64,000 nt of DNA from RPQJ01 sp963754125 (GCA_963754125.1 CAVWEX010000001.1:496001-560000); one strand, 5' to 3'. Positions 18,490 to 28,970 are shown, counted from the stretch's first letter. The notes: generated by a model from the sequence alone, not told the origin. Numbers and translations: made by a program.

Positions 18490-18921
18490 CCATCGAGGAG
18501 CGCATCGCATCGCTGGTGCCGCACGCCGGCCGCATGTGCCTGCTCGAGCGGGTGATCCGCTGGGACGAGGAGTCCGTCACTGCGGCGACCGCCACCCACC
18601 GGGATCCCGCCAACCCGCTTGCGCAGCGGCGGCCGGCTGCGTGCGATCCACCTGTGCGAGTACGGCGCGCAGGCCATGGCCGTGCACGGCGGACTGATCG
18701 CCAAGGCGCGCGGCGGGCGGGCACGGCCCGGGCTGCTGGTCTCGCTGCGGGACGTCGTGCTCGACTGCGACTTCGTCCACGAGCTCGCGGGCGAACTGAT
18801 CGTCGAGGCGCGGCGCCTGCACGCCAGCGACTCGGCCTGGCAGTACGAGTTCCGGGTCACGCACGCCGGGCAATGCCTCGCTCAGGGGCGCGCGACGGTC
18901 TCCCTGGCGTCGGCGATCTGA
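18486..18921 (+). CDS. Hotdog 3-hydroxyacyl-ACP dehydratase, ApeP-like; one frame break
   Basis: The GTG start overlaps the MMPL stop. Residues IASLVPHAGRMCLLERVIRWDEESV match the N-terminus of ApeP/XanK-type dehydratases, where PHAGRM carries the active-site His. After a one-base break near 18620, homology resumes as LRAIHLCEYGAQAMAVHGGL with the catalytic acidic helix (LCEYGAQAMA) and continues to the TGA at 18921. Length is a multiple of three plus one. It would dehydrate 3-hydroxyacyl-ACP intermediates to build the conjugated chain. Its 3' end overlaps the convergent antiporter gene by 40 bases. Confidence 0.83.
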
Positions 18922-20143
18922 TCGGCGCCCCGGCCTGCGAACAGCGTCAGCAGCGGGCCGGTCATGACGGTCGTCAGGATCGCCATGACCATGAGCATGG
19001 TGAACAGGTCGCGACCGATGACGCCCGCGTCGAGGCCCACCTTCATCACGATCAGCTCCATCAGCGCGCGCGCGTTCATCAGCGAGCCCACCGCGAAGCA
19101 CGTGCGCCACGGGTAGCCCGCGATGCGGGCGCCCGCGGCGCCGCCGAGCACCTTGCCCGCCACGGCGGCGACCAGCACGACGAGCAGTGCCGCGAGCCCG
19201 GCGCCCGCGAAGGCGGACGGCGGTCGTGTTGAGGCCGGCCAGCGCGAAGAACACCGGCATCAGCACGATGATCGCGACGTACTCGACGCGCTCGATCAGC
19301 GCCTCGAGCAGGCGATCGTCGCGCGGCAGTGCGGCGCCGAACAGGAACGCACCGAACACCGGGTGGACGCCGAGCACCTTGCTTGCGTAGGCGCAGGCGA
19401 AGGTGCCGATCAGCAGCATCGCCAGCAGCGGGCCCTCGGGGCGTCCGTCGCGCGCGAAGTGAGCGATCGCGCGCGCCAGCAGCGGCCGCCCGACGACGAG
19501 CACGGCGACCGCCAGCGCGATGAGGCCGACGATCATCGTGCCAGAAGCGGCTCCAGTCCTCGCGCGAGTCGGCGAGCACGACCACGAGCGCCAGCATGAT
19601 CCAGGCCAGCACGTCGGCCATCGCGGCCGAAGTGAGCGACAGCCGCCCGATCACCGAGTGCGTCATGCCCCGCTCCTTGAGGATCCGGGCCATGATCGGG
19701 AACGCCGTGATGGACATCGCCGCCGCCATGAACAGGGCGAAGGTCGGGAACGCCACGCCCGCCGGCGCGAACTGCTCGTAGAGGAGCACGGCGGCGGCCA
19801 GCCCGAAGATCATCGGCACGAGGACCGACATCGCGCTGATCCAGCCGGCGGCGACGAGCTGCCGGCGAGCGCCGTGGGGGGCGCGCAGCTCCGCGCCCAC
19901 GATGAACATGAACAGCACGAGCCCGACCTGCGACAGGCCGTCGAGCGCGGGCAGGCTGGAAGGCTCGAACACCCGCGCGTGCCACCCGGGAAACAGCGCG
20001 CCGAGCACGATGGGCCCGAGCACGATGCCGGCCAGCATCTCGCCGATCACGGGCGGCTGCCCGAGGCGCCTGAGCAGCAGGCTGAGCAGCCGGGCGGTCC
20101 CGAGGATCAGCACCAGTTGCAGCAGCAGCGGCGAGTGCGGCAT
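18882..20143 (-). CDS. CPA2-type cation:proton antiporter (KefB-like); two frame breaks
   Basis: ATG 20143 opens a polytopic protein of about 420 residues (RLGQPPVIGEMLAGIVLGPI, FMFIVGAEL, AAAMSITAFPIMARIL). Homology changes frame near 19545 and near 19215, then ends ARALMELIVMKVGLDAGVI...ADARETVARP. The conserved GEMLAGI, ITAFPI and NARALMEL blocks are those of Na+/H+ or K+/H+ exchangers of the CPA2 family; no RCK/TrkA nucleotide domain follows. Two insertions fit the length. It lies within the aryl polyene cluster, convergent to the dehydratase and upstream-adjacent to the halogenase-like gene, a position not required by pigment chemistry. A link to pH or cation homeostasis in pigmented cells is speculative. 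Confidence 0.85.
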
Positions 20144-20155
20144 CGGCGCGGGTCG

Positions 20156-21778
20156 TCAGGCCGCCGTGTCGAACAGCAGGCGGACGGCGGAACCGGCCGG
20201 CGGAGCGCCGAGCAAGCGCAGGACCGGGTCGGCGTCGAGCCCGGGCACCTTCGCGCAGGCGGCGACGACGATCTCGCGAGCGAGCTGACGCAGCTGTCCC
20301 GTGGTCTGCTGCATGCGCGCCACGAGGGCCTCGTCGTCGAGCGTGTCGCGCAGTCCGCGGTTGAGCTCCGTGAACCAGTCGAGCCGCGCCTGGTCGAGCA
20401 GGATCGGGGGATTGCGCCGCTCGCTCCGGTCGCTGCGGGCCGACCAGTCGCGCAGGAAATCCTGCATCGCGAAGTTGAGCTCCTTGCTGGCGTTGAGCTC
20501 GTCACGCAGGCGCGACAGCATCGCGAGGTCCGTCAGCCGGTGCTGGAAGAACAGCTGGCACAGCACGCCCCAGTAGTACGTGTAGTCCCAGACCACCTTC
20601 ACCGGCAGCACGTCCGGGTCGCCGAACAGCGCGTACTGGTTCCGGTACAGCGACATCGTGCTGTCGTAGAACGACATGAAGAACTGCTCGTAGAGCCGCG
20701 CGTACGAGGCGACCGGCTGCCCGGCGCGGTCGTGCGCGATGAGCTCGGTGATGTAGGTGTTGGCAATGGCGATGAAGTCGCTGCCCGGGGAATAGAACGG
20801 GTCGAGGAACACCCCGGATTCGCCGGTCATCGCCCAGCGCTGGCCCGAGAAGACCTTCCTGCAGCCGTGCGAGAAGTGCTTGAGGAAGGCGAAGTCCTGC
20901 AGCACGTCGCCCCTGGCCTCGAGGTCCTCCGCCAGTCGCGGCTGGAACTCGCGCAGCCACTCGAGCGCGCGCCCGAAGCTGTTGATGCGGTTCAGCGGGT
21001 GGATGCGCCCGTCCGCGACGATGCCGACCGAGTGCGAGCCGGAGGCGAGCGGGATCAGCCACACCCAGTAGCCCGTCGCCGACCAGGTGGTTCGTGGAGA
21101 GCCAGCGATTCGGCGGGTTGCAGCGCCCGAGCCACTGCGGGTCGCTCGACCAGTCGTTGACGTCGATCCGCCCGCCGATGCGGAACCAGGCGCTGTTCAC
21201 GTCGTGGTCGTTGTCGAGCCCGAGGCCGAGCTGGCGCTTGAGGATGCCGGCGCGACCGGACGCGTCCACGACCCAGCGGGCCTCGATCTCGAGCGGCACT
21301 CCTTCGCGTCCGCAGCGCACGCGGTGCGCCGCCTCGCCGGCGCCGAGATCCACCTCGCGCACCGTGACGCCGTCGACGAACTCGACGCCCGCCTCGCGTG
21401 CGCGCTGCGCCGAGGAAGTTCTCGAAGATGCCGCGGTCGATCTGGTAGCCGGGCGTCGTGAAGTAGCGTGCTCGCGCCGACTTCCAGCACCGCGTCGATG
21501 TCGCGGCGGCCTTCCGAGAAGAAGAAGCGGAAGCCGAACTTCTTGAGCTGCCGACCGACCAGGTGCTCCTTCAGCCCGAGCACCGTGTCGAAGTAGTGGG
21601 CGGCGATCTCGACCGTGGACTCGCCCACCTTGTGCGTCGCTTCCGGCACGGGATGGCGTCGCCGCTCGAGCACGACGATGTCGAGATCGGGGAATCGCTG
21701 CCGCAACTGCAGCGACAGCGTCAGGCCGGCGAGCCCGCCGCCGAGGATGGCGACGTCGAAGCGTTCCGGCCGTGCCAC
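20156..21778 (-). CDS. FAD-dependent halogenase-like oxidoreductase no. 1; three frame breaks
   Basis: GTG 21778 follows a GGAGG site. The N-terminus has the FAD-binding GGGLAGLTLSLQL and VGESTVEIAAHYF; the middle carries VVDASGRAGILKR and then YWVWLIPLASG, which contains the WxWxIP motif diagnostic of flavin-dependent halogenases. The C-terminal half (FLDPFYSPGSDFIAIANT onward) is intact. Three one-base breaks (near 21460, 21412 and 21080) fit the 1623-base length of about 540 residues. Xanthomonadins are brominated aryl polyenes, so halogenation of the aryl head is a reasonable role. The WxWxIP residues are seen; halogenase activity itself is inferred, since some relatives are plain monooxygenases. 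Confidence 0.8.
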
Positions 21779-21795
21779 TCCCGCCTCCGGCCCGG

Positions 21796-22356
21796 TTACT
21801 GCGGGTCGTACCCGGTCGGCCCGCCGATCGCCTGCTCGTAGTTCATCAGCAGGTACTTGTTCGTCAGCAGGACGATCCGGTGCATCATGTCCTTGTCCTG
21901 GCCGCCGACCGTCCAGGCACCGCTCATGGCGGCGGCACGCTGGTAGAACTCGGGCTCCGCGATCAGGTTGCCGCTCGGCTGCTCCACGATCTTGAGCTTC
22001 ATCACGACGTACGAGTCGCCGGCAAACGCGCCGGCCCAGAACCGGGCTCCGCCGCTGACGACCTTGAGCTTGTCGATGCGCGGCTCGAGGACCAGCTTCT
22101 GTCCCCGCGTGCTGCCGGCGGCGTCGGTGTTCCACTGCGCGACGATCGGGCCGGTCTCGTTGTTCATGTGTTCCTGGATCTTCGCCTTGGCCTTCTCCTT
22201 GCCGGCGTCGCCCGCCAGCGGCGGATCCATGGCGATCGGCAACAGCTCATAAGCATCGTAGCCCCCCAGCGCATTCGCGGGAGGCGGATTCTGCGGCTCG
22301 GCGGCGAGCGCAGCACTGGACGCGAGCATCAGGATGCATGCAGCGATACGTCTCAT
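21796..22356 (-). CDS. Secreted DUF4410-like protein of the pigment cluster
   Basis: This 186-residue protein has a signal peptide (MRRIAACILMLASSAALAA). The region LEPRIDKLKVVSGGARFWAGAFAG followed by VVMKLKIVE and AEPEFYQRAAAMSGAWT resembles the DUF4410 family of cell-envelope proteins. It has no transmembrane segment beyond the signal and no lipobox cysteine. It lies between the ketosynthase-like gene and the halogenase-like gene with gaps of 11 and 17 bases, in the same minus-strand operon. Small secreted proteins of unknown function are common in aryl polyene clusters; an envelope-assembly role is a guess. Confidence 0.7.
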   Translation of the reverse strand: MRRIAACILMLASSAALAAEPQNPPPANALGGYDAYELLPIAMDPPLAGDAGKEKAKAKIQEHMNNETGPIVAQWNTDAAGSTRGQKLVLEPRIDKLKVVSGGARFWAGAFAGDSYVVMKLKIVEQPSGNLIAEPEFYQRAAAMSGAWTVGGQDKDMMHRIVLLTNKYLLMNYEQAIGGPTGYDPQ

Positions 22357-22367
22357 GGTCAGGGCCC

Positions 22368-23174
22368 TCAGGGCGACTCGGGGAAATCGAATTCCATCTC
22401 GAGCAGCAGGGAGGGACTGAGTCCCGCCCGGATCACCCTCGGCTGCCGCATGGCGACAGCTTCGCAGAACGGCAGGCAGCCTGCCATTGCGTTGTCCGCA
22501 ATCGCCGCGAGGTTGCGCGCGAGCGGCGCGGTCCGCTCCGTCCCGCGTACCGTGCGCCAGCGCACCCGTGCCAGCGCCCCTGGACCGGCCGCCGGCGCCA
22601 GCACCACGCCCACGCCGAGGACGCCGTGGCTCGTGACCACCGTGGCGAGCGGGCCGCGCGCCTCGATGTCGTAGGCGACCAGCAGCGTCGGGCGTCCGCT
22701 CGCCTCGGCCTGGGTCATCGCCTCGAGCAGGCCCTCGCCGAAGGTGTCCTCCCAGGCCGTGAGCGCGGTGTAGGGCTGCATCGAGCCGGTGCCGATGCTC
22801 CAGTAGCCCGCGGCGGCGTTGTGCACCGAGTTGTGGAAGCGGATCGGCGAGACCAGGGTCGGCGTGCGCGCCAGCGTCTCGCTCATGTAGTCGTTGATGG
22901 CGAGGTCGCCGTGCGTGGTCGCGAACACGCTGGCGACCTCGCGCGGCTCGACGCCCGCGCTCTCGCACGCGCGTGCCGCGACCTCCAGGGCGATGGCCAC
23001 GGTGTCCGGCGCGCGGCGACGCTCGGTCGGGGCGAGCAGCGTCGGTGCGGGCCGCGCGGCCTGCGCCTCGGGCGCCGCCGCCTCGCCGCGAAGCACGGGC
23101 GCGGCGACCGCCCAGCCCGGCAGTCGCGGTGCCCACAGCGCGATCCCGGTCACGTGGATCGTGTGCGTGGTCAC
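22368..23174 (-). CDS. Ketosynthase-like protein, chain-length-factor type (ApeC-like)
   Basis: The GTG start at 23174 is supported by GAGG upstream. The 268-residue product begins IHVTGIALWAPRLPG and contains FATTHGDLAINDYMSETL and FHNSVHNAAAGYWSIGTGSM. These are features of the short ketosynthase-like family (PF13723) that accompanies a full ketosynthase in aryl polyene clusters. The canonical Cys-His-His set is not complete, so it probably acts as the partner or chain-length factor of the adjacent ketosynthase. It starts 8 bases after that gene's stop. The frame is intact. Confidence 0.85.
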   Translation of the reverse strand: MTTHTIHVTGIALWAPRLPGWAVAAPVLRGEAAAPEAQAARPAPTLLAPTERRRAPDTVAIALEVAARACESAGVEPREVASVFATTHGDLAINDYMSETLARTPTLVSPIRFHNSVHNAAAGYWSIGTGSMQPYTALTAWEDTFGEGLLEAMTQAEASGRPTLLVAYDIEARGPLATVVTSHGVLGVGVVLAPAAGPGALARVRWRTVRGTERTAPLARNLAAIADNAMAGCLPFCEAVAMRQPRVIRAGLSPSLLLEMEFDFPESP

Positions 23175-23181
23175 GTCGGCC

Positions 23182-24370
23182 TCAGGCGTTGCGCTCGCGG
23201 CCGAACAGCAGCGCGCAGTTGCTGCCGCCGAAGCCGAACGAGTTGCTGAGCGCGACCCGCACGTCCGCCCGCTCCGTGGCGAGGCGAACCTGCGGGCCGC
23301 AGGCCGGATCGAGCGTCGCGCGTGTTGAGCGTGCCGGGCGCGATGCCCTCCTCGAGCGCGATGAACGCGATGACCGCCTCGACGATGCCGGCCGCACCGA
23401 GCGTGTGCCCGGTCCAGCCCTTGGTCGAGCTCGCGCGGGTCGTCGCCGGGAAGAGCTCGGCGATCACCCGCGCCTCGACCTCGTCGTTCCTCTGGCTCGC
23501 GGTGCCGTGCAGGTTGATGTAGTCGACGGCTTCGGGCGCGAGTCCGGCACTTGCGAGCGCCGCCTCGATCGCGAGCCGCGCCCCGAGGCCCTGCGGGTGC
23601 GGCGAGGACATGTGGTGCGCGTCGCTCGATTCGCCGTAGCCGAGGAGCCACGGCCCTCGCTCGCCGCTCGCGCTCCAGCAGGGCAAAGCCGCCGGCCTCG
23701 CCGATGCTGATGCCGCGTCGCGCGACGTCGAACGGGCGGCAGGGCTCCGGCGAGACGAGCTCGAGCGAATTGAAGCCGAACAGCACGCTGCCGCACAGCG
23801 TGTCCACGCCGCCGACGATCGCGGCGTCGGCGATGCCCGAGCCTCAGCAGCCGCTCGGCCTGGGCGAACACCTTGGCGCTCGAGGAGCAGGCCGTGCCGA
23901 CCGTGACCGCGACGCCTTCGAGCCCGAGGGCGGCGCGCACGAAGTCGCCCAGCGAGTGCGGCGTGTGCACGATCGGGCGACGCAGGTCCTCCGGGTAGCG
24001 GCCGTCCGGCAGCAGTCGTCGATAGGCCTCCTCGGTCGCGCCGATGCTGGAGGTGGAGGTTCCGAGCACCAGCGCCACGCGCTCGGCGCCGTAGCGCTCG
24101 CGCGCCGCGAGCGCCCGCTCGCGGAAGCCGTCGCAGCCGAGCGCCAGCCAGGCGAGGCGGTTGTTGCGGCACTCCCACGCCGCGAGGTCCGCCGGCAGTT
24201 CGCAGTCCTCGACCCCCGGCACCCGGCCGATGAAGGTCGCGAGCGGCGCTTCCGTGAAATCGTTGGCGCGCAGTCCGCTGCGCCCCTCGCGCAGGGCCGC
24301 GGACAGCGCCGGCGACGCCCGCACCGCAGGCGCTCGCCACGCTGCAGGCCGTGATTCGCAGGGGCCGCAT
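23182..24370 (-). CDS. Beta-ketoacyl-ACP synthase (FabF/FabB-like) no. 1; about four frame breaks
   Basis: Homology runs MRPLRITACSVASACGAG (from 24370), then TEAPLATFIGRVPGVEDCE, the active-site cysteine block VAVTVGTACSSSAKVFAQAE, then VDTLCGSVLFGFNSLELVS, the first histidine in INLHGTASQRNDEVE, the second in TKGWTGHTLGAAGIVEA, and the C-terminal LSNSFGFGGSNCALLF. The Cys-His-His triad is therefore complete across changing frames. Breaks are near 24325, 23845, 23665 and 23325; length is a multiple of three plus one, consistent with four insertions. It should extend the polyene chain with malonyl-ACP together with the ApeC-like partner downstream. GTG 24373 is an alternative start. Confidence 0.88.
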
Positions 24371-24415
24371 CACGCGGGGACTTGCCGCGGGGACCGCCGA
24401 TCCCGTGGCAACCGG

Positions 24416-24827
24416 TCAGCCTCCTTCGGCCTGCGACTGCGCCAGGGCAAGCTGCACGGTGATGTCGTTCACGAGGTTGTTCACCCACTTCGGGTAGTTG
24501 CGGTGGATGTACCGGTTGTCCTTCTTGACCTCGTAGTCGAGGTTGGTGCTGTCGAGGTAGCTGAGCTGGATCGACTGCGTGTCGTACTTCACGCCGAGCT
24601 TCGCCATGTGGGTGCGGATGTTCAGGGTCAGCTCCATGGCGCCGGGATCCTGACGCGTGACGATCCAGCCGCGCTGCGCGCCCCCGAGGCGGATCGCCTT
24701 CGCGACCGCCTTGTCGTCGAGCCCGGCCGGCACCGGCGATGGGCGCGGGATCCACCAGCGGTGTCGCGGCCATCAGCAGCAGCGCCACGGGCAGGAGCAA
24801 CAGCGCCCTGAGCCTGTTTGAAACCAT
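24416..24827 (-). CDS. Small secreted protein of the pigment cluster; one frame break
   Basis: ATG 24827 gives a signal-peptide-like N-terminus (LRALLLLPVALLLMAATPL). After a one-base break near 24735 the mature part reads LDDKAVAKAIRLGGAQRGWIV, then SIQLSYLDSTNLDYEVKK and HRNYPKWVNNLVNDI. I do not assign a named family, though proteins of this size and pattern recur next to acyl carrier proteins in xanthomonadin/APE clusters. It lacks a lipobox cysteine. Position between the acyl carrier protein and the ketosynthase, on the same strand, places it in the operon. Function is unknown. Confidence 0.65.
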
Positions 24828-24891
24828 GAGTGAACCCCTCTCTCTGCGTGGACCTGGAAAGCCGCGAAGCGCGAGCCCGAGGCCGCCCGGA

Positions 24892-25165
24892 TCAGGCGGC
24901 GCGCTTGGCCTGGATGTAATCCGACAGCGCCCGGAGCGACGCGAAGATCCGCTTGTTGTCCTCGTCCTCGGCCTTGAGCTGGACGCCGTAGCGCTTGGAG
25001 ATCTCGAGCGCCAGCTCGAGGGCGTCGATGGAATCGAGGCCGAGACCCGCACCGAACAAGCGGCGCCTCGGGATCGATGTCGGCGGGGTTCACCCCTTCG
25101 AGATTCAACGCGGAAACGATCAACGCGGCGAGCTCGCTTTCCGTGGTCGTCTGGGGTGCGGCCAT
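24892..25165 (-). CDS. Acyl carrier protein no. 1; one frame break
   Basis: The N-terminus (MAAPQTTTESELAALIVSAL, ATG 25165) is in one frame. The phosphopantetheine site GLGLDSIDALELALEIS and the C-terminus ending IQAKRAA are in another, with an extra base near 25062. Removing it gives about 90 residues, a normal ACP. Ser in LDSIDALEL would carry the 4'-phosphopantetheine added by the transferase at 34448. It heads the minus operon of ketosynthases and halogenase-like protein, divergent from the second halogenase-like gene with a 50-base gap. No clear promoter is visible in that gap. Confidence 0.88.
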
Positions 25166-25215
25166 AGGTTTCACGGGCGGGTTTCAACGGCTTTTTGACG
25201 CGGGCAAAGTGTATC

Positions 25216-26600
25216 ATGCAGCCCGCCGCGAGCCAGCGAGCGAACCCGTGCCGAGCAAGCCAGCAATCCCCTCCGCGACCGTCCCTCCGCGAGAGCGACG
25301 TCATCGTCGTCGGCGGCGGCCCCGCCGGCTGCACGGCCGCCACGTTCCTTGCCCGCAGGGGCTGGTCCGTGACGCTGCTGGAGAAGGATCGCCATCCGCG
25401 GTTCCACATCGGCGAGTCGCTGCTGCCCTGCAACCTGCCGATCCTGCGAGCGCCTCGGCGTGCTCGAGGCGATCGAGCGGATCGGCGTGCGCAAGGTCGG
25501 CGCGGATTTCCCGGCACCCGGGCCCGAGGGCTACAACGTCTTCCGCTTCGAGCGCGCGCTGGACCCGAGCTGCTCGCACGCCTTCCAGGTCCGCCGGGAC
25601 GAGTTCGATGCGCTGCTGTTCGACAACGCCGCCGCGAATGGCGTGCAGGCGCTTGCAGGGCCAACGCGTGACGTCGCTCGAGTTCGCGCGCGGACGGCGT
25701 CACCGTCGCCGGCACGTCGGAGGCGGGGCAGCCCTTTCGCTGCCGGGCCCGCTATCTCGTCGACGCGACGGGCCGCGACACGCTGGTCGGCAACCAGCTG
25801 CGCATCAAGCGCAAGAGCCGGCGCCACCAGAGTGCGGCGCTGTTTGCGCACTTCCGGGGCGTGGAGCGGCGCCCGGGCACCGACGCCGGCAACATCAGCA
25901 TCTATCGCTTCGAGCACGGCTGGGTCTGGCTGATCCCGCTGCGCGACGGCGTCACGAGCGTGGGTGCCGTCTGCTGGCCGGATTACCTGAAGCAGCGCCG
26001 GACCGACAACCGCGAGTTCCTGCTGCAGACCCTGCGTTCGATTCCGCAGCTCCGGCAGCGCATGGAGCACGCGGAAATCGCCGGCAACCTGCACGCCACC
26101 GGCAACTACTCCTACGCCTGCGACGCGCATGGCCGGACCTCGCTGGATCATGGCCGGCGACTCCTACGCCTTCGTGGACCCGATCTTCTCGAGCGGCGTC
26201 TACCTCGCGATGCATGCGGCCGAACAGGCGGCCGGCGTCGTGGACGGCGCGCTGCGCGACGCCGCGCCACGGAGCGGTCGCTGCAGCGTGCGTACCGGCG
26301 CCAGGTCGAGCGCGGGCTGCAGACCTTGTCCTGGTTCATCGTCCGCTTCACGTCGCCGGCCATGCGCAAGCTCTTCGCCAGCCGCGCAACGACCTGCAGC
26401 TCGAGCAGGCGATGATCTCGATGCTCGCGGGGGACGTGTTCCGCGACAACGGCGTGCACTGGCGCCTGCGCGTGTTCAAGGCGATCTACTTCGTGACGGC
26501 GCTCGGCGACCTCCAGGAACAGGCGCGCAGCTACCTGTTCCGCCGCCGCCAGGCGCGCGCCGCCTTCGTCGGCGGCACGACCGACCAGGACAGCGCCTGA
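25216..26600 (+). CDS. FAD-dependent halogenase-like oxidoreductase no. 2; about six frame breaks
   Basis: From ATG 25216 the protein has DVIVVGGGPAGCTAATFLARRG (FAD site), FHIGESLLPCNLPIL, FQVRRDEFDALLFDNA, LVDATGRDTLVGN, HGWVWLIPLRDG with a WxWxIP motif, and MAGDSYAFVDPIFSSGVYLAMH, the second FAD-contact block of flavin halogenases. These pieces lie in all three frames between 25216 and 26600, joined at breaks near 25450, 25655, 25690, 26143, 26265 and 26392. RFHIGESLLP is typical of phenol/pyrrole halogenase relatives, fitting a hydroxybenzoate- or phenol-type head group. It is followed at once by the chorismatase gene, so the two may act on the aryl starter. Confidence 0.8.
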
Positions 26601-26601
26601 C

Positions 26602-27635
26602 ATGCCGCTGCGCCCAGCCCAGGCAGGCGGCCTGCGTGCCAGCTACGCGACGCTCGGCACCCTCACCGCTCGCCGAGGACGTCCTGGCAGCCGCCGTGTT
26701 CGGCGCGGGGAGCACCGCGCCCTCCGACCCGCGCTGCCTGCGCATCGACCTCGAGCCGCTCGTCGGCGCCGGGCTGAGCGAAGTCTGGCAGGGCGATGGA
26801 CGCATGCGCATCGGCACGGCCGGGCCCGTCCGCTACGTCGAGGACGGCCGGCATCTCGCCGGGTGGATCGACCTGGAGGAGGCCGGATTCGACGGCCTCG
26901 ATGAGGCCGCGGAGGCCGCCTACCTCGGCCTGCTGCAGTTCCAGGCGACCACGCCGTACCGCCACGTCTGGCGCATCTGGAGTTTCGTCACCGGCATCAA
27001 CGAAGGGGCTGGCGACGACGAGCGCTACAAGCAGTTCTGCCTCGGGCGCGCCCGGGCCTTCGCGGCCGTGCACGCGACGTTGCCCGGCATCGGCTACCCG
27101 GCCGCCACCGCGGTCGGCAAGCCGACCGGTGCACGCAGCCTGCAGATCTGCTGGCTGGCCGGGCGGGATCCCGGCGTCGAGATCGAGAACCCGCGCCAGC
27201 TCGCGCGCCTATCGGTATCCGCGCCGCTACGGCCCGGCCGCACCGAGCTTCTCCCGGGCCATGCTCGTGCCCGGTCCGCTGCTGCTGGTCTCGGGCACGG
27301 CCAGCATCGTCGGGCACGAGTCGATGCACCCTGGCGACCCGGTCGCACAGCTGCACGAAACGCTCGACAACCTCGAGGCGCTGCTGCAAAGCGCCGGCGA
27401 GGTCGCCGCCCGCCCCGTCCCGCGCCTCGGCCCGGACAGCCTGCTCAAGGTTTACCTGCGTCACGCCAGCGACGCCGCGCAGGTCGGGCGCAGCCTGCGC
27501 GAGCGCGTCGGCGAGGACGTCCCGGTGCTGATGCTCGCGGCGGACATCTGCCGGTCCGAGCTGCTGATCGAGATCGAAGCGGTGCGTACCCGGCTGACGC
27601 ACGCGCCCGGGCGCATTGAACGGCTCAGCGCTTGA
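26602..27635 (+). CDS. Chorismatase (FkbO/Hyg5/XanB2 family); two frame breaks
   Basis: About 344 residues read across two insertions (near 26663 and 27210). The body has VFGAGSTAPSD, FQATTPYRHVWRIWSFVTGIN, KQFCLGRARAFA and LPGIGYPAATAVG. The C-terminal RidA-like part has LLVSGTASIVGHESMHPGD and ends LMLAADICRSELLIEIEAV. These are the hallmarks of chorismatases, which split chorismate to pyruvate plus a cyclohexadiene or hydroxybenzoate. XanB2 of Xanthomonas makes 3- and 4-hydroxybenzoate for xanthomonadin. From memory, a Cys in the last motif favours the aromatic (Hyg5/XanB2) product, and one is present here. It would supply the starter for the AMP-ligase, whose gene ends convergently 11 bases inside it. 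Confidence 0.85.
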
Positions 27636-28901
27636 GCGCCGCCAGCAACTGCTCGCGCGGCAACTTGCCGACCTCGTTGCGGGGCAGCTTCCGCACCCGC
27701 ACCAGCGGCCGCGGCAGGAAGACCGGATCGACCGCCGGCTCCAGCCCCGCGAGCACCTGTGCTTCAGTCAGCCCCTCGGCGACCACGAGCGCCGCCAGCC
27801 GCTGGACCGCCGCGCCGTCCGGCGCGGTCGAGCTGGAACACGACCGCGTCGGTCACGCCGGGCACCGCAAGCAATCGCTGCGTCAGGTCCCCGAGCGAGG
27901 CTCGCTTGCCGCCGACCTCGACCATGTCGGCGTTCCGGCCGCGCACCACGAAGCGGCCGTCATCGCCGGAATCGAGGACGTCCTGCAGCAGCACCGGGGC
28001 GGCAAACCACGGCGCACCGACCTGCGTGCCCCTGTCGAGCGGTTGCAAGGTCACGCCCGGGTAGGGGCGCCAGGCGTCCTCGCAGGCGGTGCGCCGCGAT
28101 GCGATCACGCAGGTCTCCGTCGAACCGAAAAACTCGACGAGCGCCGCACCGTAGCGCCGCTCCACCGCCCCGGCCGTGGCCCGCGTCCAGCGGCGCCGTG
28201 GCGGAGACGACGACGTCCAGCGGCGGCAACGACTGCGGCGACTCGGAGCAGCGCCCGCAGATGCACGGGCGTGGTGACGAGGATGCGGGGCGCCGGCAGT
28301 TCCTCGAGCGCCGCCGCGATGTCCGCCGGGTAGAGCGGCCGCGCCGCGTGGATCCCCGCTGCCGCCGAGCAGCGGCAGCAGCACGGACAGTTCCATGCCG
28401 TACATGTGCTGGGGTGGAACCGTGGCGAGGACCCACGGCATCGCTACACTTCGTTCCGACCTCAGCGCCTCGCGGATGCGCGACACGTTGAACGCCGTCG
28501 CGGCGACGAACGCGCCCCAGGTCTTCGGATTCGGCTGCGGCCGACCCGTGCTGCCGGACGTATAGCCGATGACGACGACGCGATCGGACGGGATCGCAGG
28601 CACGTGCAACCGCTCGGCGGGCGCCTCGTCGCGGCTGCCCTCGACGAGGTCATCGTCGAGCCGGTACGAGCCCGGATGCTCCTGCCATCACCTCGGCCAC
28701 CACGGCCGGCGCACGCGACGGCGGCAGGAGGCACACCTGGCCGCGGATCAGCAGCGCCACGAACGCGAGCAGGAAATTGTCGCGACGCTCGCACAGGTTG
28801 AGCGCCGCCGGTCCGTCCGGCAGGCGAGTGGCCAGGGCGCTTGCCATCGCCATGAAACGGTCGCTGTCCACGACCGTCCGACCCGCGCGCAGCACCGACA
28901 C
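27625..28901 (-). CDS. Aryl AMP-ligase (ANL family) of the pigment cluster; several frame breaks
   Basis: The N-terminal part (TVVDSDRFMAMASALATRL, LALL-type helix LLAFVALLIRGQVCLLPPS) is joined after a break near 28680 to IPSDRVVVIGYTSGSTGRPQPNPKTW, which contains the adenylate-forming P-loop TSGSTGRPQ. QHMYGMELSVLLPLLGG is the A4-type region, GRFVVRGRNADMVEVGGKRAS the hinge block, and LPRNEVGKLPREQLLAALKR carries the C-terminal catalytic Lys. Further breaks occur near 28365, 28190 and 27825. It should adenylate the hydroxybenzoate starter and load it on the ACP. No good ATG precedes the homology; GTG 28901 is used, with a GGAGG about 36 bases upstream that may indicate a lost start. Confidence 0.82.
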
Positions 28902-28970
28902 CGAAAATGTCCGCCCGTCGATGACGAGGGTCCTCCGATCTCAACCGCGCTGGGACGGTGCCGGGGCCGC

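Noticed and set aside
25195..25217. TTGACG and TATCAT as a promoter for the second halogenase-like gene
   Set aside because: The spacer is only 11 bases and TATCAT overlaps the start codon.
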